Source: an uncultured Elusimicrobia bacterium
GTDB taxonomy: Bacteria > Elusimicrobiota > Endomicrobiia > Endomicrobiales > Endomicrobiaceae
Assembly: GCA_900321055.1 (NCBI GenBank)
Contig: ONUQ01000150.1
Location: forward strand, 1-9,971
Reading direction: 5' to 3'
Length of the DNA: 9,971 bases
Notes under the pieces: model-generated
Databases searched by the model: none
What the model was told of the DNA's origin: nothing
What the model saw: only the letters and a program-made list of their open reading frames with translations
Position numbers and translations under genes: made by a program
In this document: positions 1-6,413 of the stretch, piece after piece
Numbering within the stretch: the first letter of the stretch is position 1
How the letters are laid out: each line of letters starts with the position of its first letter

Positions 1-729
1 ATTAGACACGGAGAAAGTGTTTGGAACAAAGAAAACAAATTTACGGGATGGACAGATGTAGATTTATCGGAAAAAGGTGTTCAGGAAGCAATAAAAGCCG
101 GGCAACAATTAAAAAAAGACGGTTTTACATTTGATTTAGCATATACTTCAGTATTGAAAAGAGCAATTAAAACTTTAAATAATGTTTTGGAACAAATGGA
201 CGAATTATGGATTCCGGTAAAAAGATCATGGAGATTAAACGAGAGACATTATGGAGCATTACAAGGCTTAAATAAAGCTGAAACTGCAGCAAAGTATGGC
301 GAAGCTCAAGTAAAAATCTGGAGAAGAAGTTATGATACTCCGCCTGAACCGTTAGCAACAACAGACGAAAGATATGCCGGAAATGATCCCAGATATAAAG
401 ATTTGGATAAAAAAGATATTCCTTTAACGGAATGTTTAAAAGATACTGTTGCAAGAGTAATTCCTTTTTGGAACGAAGAAATTGCACCTAACATAAAATC
501 CGGTAAAAAAATAGTTATTGCCGCTCATGGAAACAGTTTAAGAGCTTTAGTAAAATTTCTAGATAATATAAGTGATGAAAATATTGTTAATTTAAATATT
601 CCTACGGCAATGCCCTTGGTATATGAATTGGATGAAAATTTAAAGCCGATAAAAAGTTATTATGTAGGTGATCCTGAAGCTGTTAAGAAAGCTATGGAAG
701 CAGTAGCAAATCAAGGTAAAGCAAAATAA
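1..729 (+). CDS. gpmA: 2,3-bisphosphoglycerate-dependent phosphoglycerate mutase, 5' end cut by the window
   Basis: Interconverts 3- and 2-phosphoglycerate in cytosolic glycolysis and gluconeogenesis through a phosphohistidine intermediate. The reading frame is open from base 1, and its second to fifth codons read RHGE, the family signature. Fragment His3 is the phosphorylated histidine, Glu81 (in LNERHYG) the likely acid/base, and His176 (in AAHGNSLR) the second catalytic histidine. Adding eight residues reproduces the E. coli numbers 11, 89 and 184, so only about eight N-terminal residues are missing and the full protein would be about 250 residues, the usual length. The C-terminus ends in VANQGKAK, as in E. 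coli. The ATG at 154 is internal and would remove the RHGE motif, so it is not the start. A 53-base spacer without a clear terminator separates the gene from the next one, so read-through is possible. Identity is very secure. Confidence 0.97.
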   Translation: MRHGESVWNKENKFTGWTDVDLSEKGVQEAIKAGQQLKKDGFTFDLAYTSVLKRAIKTLNNVLEQMDELWIPVKRSWRLNERHYGALQGLNKAETAAKYGEAQVKIWRRSYDTPPEPLATTDERYAGNDPRYKDLDKKDIPLTECLKDTVARVIPFWNEEIAPNIKSGKKIVIAAHGNSLRALVKFLDNISDENIVNLNIPTAMPLVYELDENLKPIKSYYVGDPEAVKKAMEAVANQGKAK

Positions 730-782
730 TTTTATTTGATTTGTTTTTTAGCAGTTAAAACTTTTTCTTTTTTGGAGACATA

Positions 783-1508
783 ATGGAAAATTTAAAAGAT
801 ATGTTAATACTCTTGTATCAATTACAACAGAAAGATTTAAAGATTTTTGAATTTAAAGAAAATCTTAAAGTGTTGCCGGAAACAATAATAAAAAAAGAAA
901 AACAGATTACGGAAATAAAAGCTAATTTTGAAAATAAAAAAGCGGAATATGTCAGATTAAATTCTCTAAAAAAAGAAAAAGAAGCACTTTTGGCTGCAAA
1001 AGAGGCCGCTATTGCAAAACATACTGCAGATTTAAATACTATTAAAGTAAATGATGTTTATAAAAATTGTTTACTTGAAATAGAAAAAGCTAAGGCTGAT
1101 AAAAGTGTTGTAGAAGATGAAATTTTACAATTAATGGAAGATATTGATAAAGAAGTTGTAAATTTAAAGAAGTACGAAGAAGATTCTAAAGCAAAGGAAG
1201 CTGAATTAAACAAAGAAATTGCGGATACGAGAAAGATAGTTGAAAAATCAAAAGAAAATATAATATTGATGCAGGAAGAAAGAGATACTTTTGCTAAAAA
1301 TATAGATAAAAATGTTTTATCACAATATGAAAGAATAAGAGAAGGAAGAAACGGACAGGGACTTGCAACCATAGAAGGAGACAGTTGTAGCGGTTGTAAT
1401 ATGGTTTTAAGACCGCAATTAATAGTTCAGGCAACAAAATGTAAAGAATTGGTATATTGTGATAATTGCTCTAGAATATTGTTTAATAAAAAAGATATAC
1501 AAGAATAA
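783..1508 (+). CDS. C4-type zinc-ribbon coiled-coil protein (DUF164 / zf-RING_7 family)
   Basis: A 241-residue soluble protein without signal peptide or membrane segment. Residues of about 10 to 185 are a highly charged Lys/Glu-rich heptad-like stretch expected to form a long antiparallel coiled coil. The C-terminus is a zinc ribbon with Cys202-x2-Cys205 and Cys226-x2-Cys229 as the likely ligands; Cys220 is an extra cysteine. This layout is that of the DUF164 family. Characterised members are Helicobacter HP0958 (FlgZ), which acts on RpoN and flagellin mRNA, and chlamydial CdsZ (CT398), which binds RpoN and type III export parts. No flagellar, secretion or rpoN gene is in the window, so applying those roles here would be inference; nucleic-acid or protein binding is the safe statement. 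A GGAG ribosome binding site at 774-777, five bases before the ATG, supports the start. The stop codon abuts and slightly overlaps the P1 helix of rnpB. Confidence 0.88.
   Translation: MENLKDMLILLYQLQQKDLKIFEFKENLKVLPETIIKKEKQITEIKANFENKKAEYVRLNSLKKEKEALLAAKEAAIAKHTADLNTIKVNDVYKNCLLEIEKAKADKSVVEDEILQLMEDIDKEVVNLKKYEEDSKAKEAELNKEIADTRKIVEKSKENIILMQEERDTFAKNIDKNVLSQYERIREGRNGQGLATIEGDSCSGCNMVLRPQLIVQATKCKELVYCDNCSRILFNKKDIQE
1449..1477 (+). promoter_or_regulatory. Candidate sigma70-type promoter for rnpB, inside the zinc-ribbon gene
   Basis: TTGGTA (1449-1454) and TAGAAT (1472-1477) are separated by 17 bases and match the -35 and -10 consensus at 4/6 and 5/6 positions. Transcription would begin near 1484, about 20 bases before the P1 helix, so 5' processing would be needed. 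In DNA this AT-rich such matches arise by chance, and rnpB may instead be transcribed from further upstream. Confidence 0.25.
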
Positions 1509-1850
1509 TATACAGATGGCTCGTGGTCGCTTTACATTTATTGTAAAGAGGAAAGTCCGAACTTTACTCTCTGTTTTATTACAGAGAAAAACGGTAGTGG
1601 GCAATTCCCACAGTCCGCGAGGATAGAGGTGCGAGCAGAGACGATTTTTTCTGAAAAGAAAAAGTGTTCCTTGAAAAAGGAATAGCTCTTACTATATATT
1701 GAAGGTAAGATGTGAAACGGCTAAATCCTTACCGGAAAGCAAGATAGCAGTTGTTATCGCTTGACTATATAGAGTAATTTATATAGCAGAGAAATGACCA
1801 CAATGTTTAATAAACATACAGAATTCGGTGTATAGCTGTCTGTTATATTA
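1507..1850 (+). ncRNA. rnpB: RNase P RNA (catalytic RNA component), type A-like
   Basis: Ribozyme that removes 5' leaders from precursor tRNAs together with the RnpA protein. The universal core GAGGAAAGTCCGA lies at 1548-1560. Helices paired by hand: P1, 1507-1519 with 1834-1849 (G-U pairs and one bulge); P2, GTGGTC 1523-1528 with GACCAC 1796-1801; P3, CTTTACA 1530-1536 with TGTAAAG 1542-1548; P4, CCGAA 1557-1561 with TTCGG 1824-1828, a compensatory variant of E. coli CCGGG/CCCGG; P18, a 9-bp stem 1765-1773/1778-1786 closed by a GUAA tetraloop; and a P19-like hairpin at 1803-1817. GTGCGAGCAGAGACGA (1629-1644) resembles conserved region II, and 1711-1743 (GTGAAACGG, then TAAATCC, CCGGAA, GCAAG) resembles the region III to P15 entry. 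AGAGAAATGACC before P19 matches E. coli AGATGAATGAC. The specificity domain and P15 look reduced. The ends are defined by P1 and may be off by a few bases. Confidence 0.95.
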
Positions 1851-1873
1851 TTCTTATTTAACTATAATAAGAA
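1851..1873 (+). promoter_or_regulatory. AT-only hairpin overlapping a perfect TATAAT box between rnpB and rsmH
   Basis: TTCTTATT (1851-1858) is perfectly complementary to AATAAGAA (1866-1873) around a 7-base loop. There is almost no GC and no T-run after it, so it is a poor intrinsic terminator. The same bases contain TATAAT (1863-1868), an exact -10 box placed so that a transcript would start about 11 bases before the rsmH ATG. The -35 at the right distance (CTGTTA, 1840-1845) matches only 3/6 and lies in the 3' strand of rnpB P1. A short-leader promoter for the dcw cluster is possible but unproven. Confidence 0.3.
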
Positions 1874-1885
1874 GACCTTTCCAAA

Positions 1886-2767
1886 ATGGACATAAATTTT
1901 TATCATTTACCCGTTATGGTTAACGAAGTAGAACAGTATCTTATAACAAAAGATAGCGGTTGTTATGTAGATTGTACTTTTGGTGGCGGAGGGCATAGTT
2001 TATTTTTATTAAAGAAATATAAAAATATAAAAATTATTGCTTTTGATCAGGATGCGGATTCTTTAAAAAGGTTTAATGAAAACAAAAATTTACAAGAATT
2101 TAAAGATAGAATTATTTTTTGTTGTGATAACTTTAGAAATATTGAAAAAAAAATAAAAGATTTGAATATAGGAAAGGTTAACGGTTTAATGGCAGATTTA
2201 GGTGTTTCTTCTAAACAGCTTGATGATAAAGAACGAGGATTCTCTTTTAATTCCGATTCTATTTTGGATATGAGAATGGATAAAAAAAATAATATAACAG
2301 CCTATGATATCGTAAATTCTTTTGATAAAGATAAACTTTCCGAAATATTCTTTAAATATGGGGAAGAACGGTTTTGCGGACAAATTGCAGAAAAAATAGT
2401 AGAGGAAAGAATAAAGGGAACAGTTAAAACTTGTAATCAATTAAAAGATATTGTTTGTAAAATAAAATCTGCAAAAGGAAAGATAAATCCCGCTACAAAA
2501 GTTTTTCAGGCATTAAGAATTTATGTTAACGATGAGTTAGGCAGTTTACGGGAAATGTTAAACAGTATACCTGAAATTTTAGATACTAATTCACGGGCGG
2601 TAATTTTAACATATCATTCCTTAGAGGATAGAATTGTAAAACAAACATTTAGAGAAAATAAATACTTAAAAGTAATAAATAAAAAAGTTATAGTTGCCGA
2701 TGATAAAGAAATAAAAGAAAATCCCAGAAGCAGGAGTGCAAAATTAAGAGCGGTTGAAAAATTATGA
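1886..2767 (+). CDS. rsmH: 16S rRNA (cytosine(1402)-N(4))-methyltransferase
   Basis: SAM-dependent enzyme (formerly MraW) that N4-methylates C1402 of 16S rRNA near the ribosomal P site. It has 293 residues, slightly short of the usual 300 to 315. Motifs in order: N-terminal HLPVM at 7-11 (family HxPVL); SAM loop DCTFGGGGHS at 29-38; the acidic FDQD at 53-56 that binds the ribose; DLGVSSKQLDD followed by ERGFSF at 104-121, the most diagnostic stretch; then QALRIYVNDELGSL and YHSLEDRIVK towards the C-terminus. There is no clear Shine-Dalgarno site before the ATG; the start was chosen because HLPVM sits at the usual distance from it. It is the first gene of the dcw cluster here, with no mraZ before it, and its TGA overlaps the ftsL ATG by four bases (ATGA), which suggests translational coupling. 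Confidence 0.96.
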   Translation: MDINFYHLPVMVNEVEQYLITKDSGCYVDCTFGGGGHSLFLLKKYKNIKIIAFDQDADSLKRFNENKNLQEFKDRIIFCCDNFRNIEKKIKDLNIGKVNGLMADLGVSSKQLDDKERGFSFNSDSILDMRMDKKNNITAYDIVNSFDKDKLSEIFFKYGEERFCGQIAEKIVEERIKGTVKTCNQLKDIVCKIKSAKGKINPATKVFQALRIYVNDELGSLREMLNSIPEILDTNSRAVILTYHSLEDRIVKQTFRENKYLKVINKKVIVADDKEIKENPRSRSAKLRAVEKL

Positions 2768-3057
2768 GTAAAAAAATTTTTATATTTATAGGTGAGTTAG
2801 TAGTATGTTTTATTCTATATTCTTTCATTATTAGTCAAATAAGATCTAAAATAGTGTCGTTGGATATTCAAATAACAAAATTAGAGGATGAGTATTCAAT
2901 ATTAAAAAATGAAACGGATTCTATTATGGAAGTTATAGGACAGTTGTTATCAATGAATAATCTTAATAAAGTTGCTGTTGAAAAAAACTTAAAAAGACCA
3001 ACCAAAGAACAGATTGTAGAATTAACAAATGATAAAATTGAAGCAAAAAAAAACTAA
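2764..3057 (+). CDS. ftsL: FtsL-like cell division protein
   Basis: A 97-residue small bitopic membrane protein. After the start (MSKK) comes one hydrophobic segment at about residues 5 to 24, then a region with leucine/isoleucine heptads (about 25 to 65) expected to form a coiled coil outside the membrane, and a charged tail. This matches FtsL, which pairs with FtsB and, through FtsQ, FtsW and FtsI, controls septal peptidoglycan synthesis. FtsL diverges so fast that the call rests mainly on position between rsmH and ftsI, plus size and topology; no sequence motif proves it. The gene overlaps rsmH by 4 bases and ftsI by 29 bases, with no ribosome binding site of its own, so it is probably translated by coupling. 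Confidence 0.75.
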   Translation: MSKKIFIFIGELVVCFILYSFIISQIRSKIVSLDIQITKLEDEYSILKNETDSIMEVIGQLLSMNNLNKVAVEKNLKRPTKEQIVELTNDKIEAKKN

Positions 3058-4912
3058 TATAAAAGAAAAAATTAAAGACTTTTTAAATTCTAATTTTTGG
3101 TCTAAACAAACAAGGTATAGAATAATCGTTTGGTCCATATATATACTTTTTATAATAGTAATATTAAAGTTAATAAATCTGCAGATATTTCAACATCTGA
3201 ATAAAGATAAATATGTTCAAAAAGTTGTTTATAAAGAAACTGAAGAAATTCAACAAAGAGGTTTCATTCTTGATAGAAACAATAATGTTTTAGCCGGAAG
3301 TATTAAAGTTTATAATATTGATTTAGATGCTAAAATGATTGAAGATTTGGATTTAGTAGAAAAACTTTTGTCAAAATATGGTATTAATTTAAGTGTAGAC
3401 AATCTTAAATCAATAAAAGCAAGAAAAAGTCATATTTCAATAAAAAAAAATATTCCGGAAAATACAATTCTAAAGTTAAAAGATGATATTAGCAAAGAAA
3501 AAAAACAAGCAGAGAAAGAAATATCAGAAATAAAAAAAGAGAAAAAAAAATATAAAAAGGATAAAAATAAGTTAAAAGAACTAAATGAAAAATTAGAAAA
3601 AGCAAAGAAAGATAAGTTTGTTTGTATAAAAATAAGCAGTAATTATAAAAGATTCTATCCTGAAAATACTCTTGCGGCACATGTTATCGGGAAAATAAAT
3701 TCTGCAGGTGCAGGAATAGAGGGTATAGAATCCAGTTGTAATGAACAACTTAATGGCGAAAATATAAAAAGAAAGCAATATAAGATAAACAAATATGGAA
3801 ATGTTTATTCCGATTCTTTATCGGAAGAAGAAGTTGAAGAATCTAAAAATGTAGTTTTAACCATAGATAGAATATTGCAATTTATTGTGGAAGATGAACT
3901 TAAGAAAGGATTGGATAAAACAAAAGCAAAAAAAGGTGTTGCAATAATTCAAAATCCGCACAACGGTGAAATACTTGCAATGGCATCATTTCCGGATTTT
4001 AATCCGAATAATCCCGTATTAAAACAAGAATATTTAAGAAACGGAGCAATATATAATTCGGAAGAACCGGGTTCAACTTTTAAAATAGTAATTTTGGGTG
4101 CAGTTCTTGAAGAACAATTATTTAATTTAAGCAGTAAAATAAATTGTGAAAACGGATATTTTAAATATGCAGGCAAACCTATTACGGATCATGACAAACA
4201 GGGAATTATTACCGTTCGGCAAATTTTAGAAAAATCTTCCAATGTCGGAACTGCCAAGATGGCAATAAAATTAGGGGAAGAACAATTTTATACTTATATA
4301 AAAAAATTCGGTTTTGATTCTGCTACCGGAATAGATTTGCCGAGTGAACAGTCAGGTTATTTAGCTCCCATAAAACAATGGAGTAAAAGAAGTTTACCTA
4401 CAATATCTTTCGGACAAGAAATGTTGGCAACCCCGTTACAAACTATTAATGCATATTCTTCGGTAGCAAATGGCGGAATTTTATTAAAACCAAAAATAAT
4501 AAAATCAATAGGTAATAAAAAATATGAAGAAAGGCAGGTTGTTAGAAGAGTTATATCCGAAGATACCGCATATAAAATAAGATTGGCACTTAAAAGTGTT
4601 GTTGAAAACGGGACAGGTAAATCCGCAAAAGTAAACGGATATACCGTTGGCGGAAAAACAGGAACCGCACAAAAATATGATAAGCAAAAAAAAGGATATT
4701 CTACTAAACATTATATGGCTTCTTTTTGCGGAATGATTCCGGCAATGAATCCGGAAATTGTAATTTTGGTTGTGTATGACGAACCTGACGGAAACTATTA
4801 TGCTTCATCCGTAGCATCCCCGGTATTTTCAAAAATAGCAAAACGAGCTGTTGAATATTTACAAATAGAACCGGATATAAAAGTAAAGGTTAAAAAAATA
4901 AACAGGGAGTAA
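3029..4912 (+). CDS. ftsI: Septal peptidoglycan transpeptidase (class B penicillin-binding protein, FtsI/PBP3 type)
   Basis: Cross-links stem peptides at the division septum. It has 627 residues: a short cytoplasmic tail, one transmembrane helix at about 32 to 50, the pedestal/dimerisation domain opened by RGFILDRN at 77-84, and a C-terminal transpeptidase domain. Active-site motifs: SxxK with nucleophile Ser349 and Lys352 (EPGSTFK), SxN as Ser403-Ser404-Asn405, and KTG at 543-545 (GGKTGTAQ). No PASTA domain is present. In the pedestal, residues 155-196 form a 42-residue insert with 19 lysines and 8 glutamates, placed before the conserved RFYPENTLAAHVIG segment that starts at 208. The start is nearly forced: an in-frame stop lies two codons upstream and no other ATG comes before the membrane helix, so the gene overlaps ftsL by 29 bases. 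There is no visible Shine-Dalgarno site. FtsI rather than the elongation enzyme PBP2/MrdA, because of its place between ftsL and murE. Confidence 0.94.
   Translation: MIKLKQKKTNIKEKIKDFLNSNFWSKQTRYRIIVWSIYILFIIVILKLINLQIFQHLNKDKYVQKVVYKETEEIQQRGFILDRNNNVLAGSIKVYNIDLDAKMIEDLDLVEKLLSKYGINLSVDNLKSIKARKSHISIKKNIPENTILKLKDDISKEKKQAEKEISEIKKEKKKYKKDKNKLKELNEKLEKAKKDKFVCIKISSNYKRFYPENTLAAHVIGKINSAGAGIEGIESSCNEQLNGENIKRKQYKINKYGNVYSDSLSEEEVEESKNVVLTIDRILQFIVEDELKKGLDKTKAKKGVAIIQNPHNGEILAMASFPDFNPNNPVLKQEYLRNGAIYNSEEPGSTFKIVILGAVLEEQLFNLSSKINCENGYFKYAGKPITDHDKQGIITVRQILEKSSNVGTAKMAIKLGEEQFYTYIKKFGFDSATGIDLPSEQSGYLAPIKQWSKRSLPTISFGQEMLATPLQTINAYSSVANGGILLKPKIIKSIGNKKYEERQVVRRVISEDTAYKIRLALKSVVENGTGKSAKVNGYTVGGKTGTAQKYDKQKKGYSTKHYMASFCGMIPAMNPEIVILVVYDEPDGNYYASSVASPVFSKIAKRAVEYLQIEPDIKVKVKKINRE
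3491..3616 (+). other. Lys/Glu-rich helical insertion within FtsI
   Basis: Codons 155-196 of ftsI encode 42 residues, of which 19 are Lys, 8 Glu and 2 Asp, with isoleucine and leucine at intervals that suggest a coiled coil or a single charged helix. It interrupts the pedestal domain between the KNIPENTILKLKDD and CIKISSNYKRFYP segments, where most FtsI proteins have only a short linker. The DNA is almost pure purine (A/G) on the plus strand and includes an A9 run at 3542-3550. The surrounding frame is intact. Confidence 0.7.
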
Positions 4913-4916
4913 GTAA

Positions 4917-6401
4917 ATGATTTTAAATGATTTGCTTGGTAATATAAATATAAAAAAAATTTTCGGAAAAACCGATATTGATATAAAAGGATTATCTTAC
5001 GATTCAAGAAAAACAGAGAAAGATTATATCTTTTTTGCTTTAAACGGAGTTCATAATAACGGGTTGGAATTTATTCCTCAAGCAATATCAAAAGGAGCGA
5101 TATGTGTAATTTCCGAACAAGAGATTGTTGATTGTAAATGTACGAATATTGTGGTTGAAAATGTAATGGAAACAATGTCAAAAGTCAGTGCTGTATTTTA
5201 TGATTATCCTGATAAAAAATTGACTGTTATCGGAGTTACCGGAACAAACGGAAAAACATCTGTTACATATATGACTGAATCTGTTTTTAAAAATTTAAAC
5301 ATTGATATCGGTGTAATCGGAACTATAAGTTATAGGTATGCTAATGTGGTTATAGAAGCACCAAACACAACTCCTCAATCCGCAGATTTATACAAAATGA
5401 TGGCAGAAATGGTTAAATTAAACATAAAATATTTAATTATGGAGGTTTCTTCTCATTCTATTGTTTTAGGTAGAATATACGGCATAGAGTTTGATATTGT
5501 CGTTTTTACAAATCTTACTCAGGATCATTTGGATTTTCATAAAACTATGGATAATTATTTTAATGCAAAAAAAATGTTGTTTACATCATTACATAATAAT
5601 TTAAAAAGAAATAAAAAGTTTGCTATAATTAATGCCGATGATTTTTATGGTGAACAATTATTGGAAGATACGGAAATTAATGCTGTTAAAATATCATATT
5701 CTGCTTCTTATAAAAAAAATAATTTGTTCTGTGTTGCAAAAAATATAGTGTTAAATAGTAATAACAGTTCTTTTGAATTAGAATCAACATTTGGAGTAAG
5801 TAATGTATGTGTAAATCATGTGGGTTTACATAATATTTATAATATTCTTGCAGTATTTTGTATTTGTATTGCTGTCGGATTAAAGTTTGAAACGGTTATC
5901 AAACAATTAAAAAATATTACGGGAGCTCCGGGACGACTTGAAATAATAAAAAGTAAAAAAGATTTTTCCGTAATAGTTGATTATGCACATACGGATGATG
6001 CTTTAAAAAATATTTTATCTGCAATAAAAAATTTAAAACCTCAAAAAATTATTACTGTTTTCGGATGTGGTGGAAATAGAGATAAAGCAAAAAGACCTAA
6101 AATGGCAAAAGTTGCCTGCAGTATGAGTGATTTTGTGTATATAACATCGGATAATCCCAGAGAAGAAGATCCTGTTGAAATTACAAAAAATGTTGAAATC
6201 GGAGCAAAAGAAATAAATAAAAATAATTATAAAATTGTCGTAGACAGAAAACAGGCAATACAGGAAGCAATATCAAAAGCAAAAACAAATGATGTTGTTT
6301 TGATTGCCGGTAAAGGTCATGAAAATTATCAAATAGTGGGACGGGAAAAAGTTCATTTTGACGATAGAGAAATTGCTTTTGATATATTAAATAAAAATTA
6401 A
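4917..6401 (+). CDS. murE: UDP-N-acetylmuramoyl-L-alanyl-D-glutamate--2,6-diaminopimelate ligase
   Basis: Cytoplasmic Mur ligase that adds the third residue of the peptidoglycan stem peptide at the cost of ATP. It has 494 residues, the normal length. The ATP loop TGTNGKTS is at 108-115 with Lys113. It is followed by NTTPQSADL (substrate binding), EVSSHS, TNLTQDHLDFH, and YFNAKKMLF, whose first lysine is the likely carbamylated residue. Late motifs are FGCGGNRDKAKRP, DNPR at 412-415 and AGKGHENYQ. DNPR is the family mark for meso-diaminopimelate; lysine-adding MurE enzymes differ at this place. The identity of the amino acid is thus an inference from the motif. A strong ribosome binding site (AGGGAG, 4904-4909) sits in the last codons of ftsI, 7 bases before the ATG; the intergenic gap is 4 bases. 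Confidence 0.96.
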   Translation: MILNDLLGNINIKKIFGKTDIDIKGLSYDSRKTEKDYIFFALNGVHNNGLEFIPQAISKGAICVISEQEIVDCKCTNIVVENVMETMSKVSAVFYDYPDKKLTVIGVTGTNGKTSVTYMTESVFKNLNIDIGVIGTISYRYANVVIEAPNTTPQSADLYKMMAEMVKLNIKYLIMEVSSHSIVLGRIYGIEFDIVVFTNLTQDHLDFHKTMDNYFNAKKMLFTSLHNNLKRNKKFAIINADDFYGEQLLEDTEINAVKISYSASYKKNNLFCVAKNIVLNSNNSSFELESTFGVSNVCVNHVGLHNIYNILAVFCICIAVGLKFETVIKQLKNITGAPGRLEIIKSKKDFSVIVDYAHTDDALKNILSAIKNLKPQKIITVFGCGGNRDKAKRPKMAKVACSMSDFVYITSDNPREEDPVEITKNVEIGAKEINKNNYKIVVDRKQAIQEAISKAKTNDVVLIAGKGHENYQIVGREKVHFDDREIAFDILNKN

Positions 6402-6413
6402 TGGAATAGATTA

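Noticed and set aside
154..729. Start of gpmA at the ATG at 154
   Set aside because: The frame is open from base 1 and encodes the RHGE catalytic motif before this ATG; the gene simply begins outside the window.
730..782. Possible terminator or promoter between gpmA and the zinc-ribbon gene
   Set aside because: There are T-runs, but no GC-bearing hairpin precedes them, and the TTGATT at 736-741 has no good -10 at proper spacing.
1419..1604. Minus-strand 61-codon frame across the zinc-ribbon gene end and rnpB
   Set aside because: It crosses a structural RNA and a zinc-ribbon coding sequence on the other strand; nothing supports it.
1851..1882. Intrinsic terminator after rnpB
   Set aside because: The 8-bp hairpin is almost purely A-T and is followed by GACCTTTCC rather than a T-run, so it should not terminate well.
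3489..3778. Minus-strand frames opposite the ftsI insertion
   Set aside because: Their Phe/Leu/Tyr-rich translation is the mirror of AAA/GAA codons and does not represent a membrane protein.
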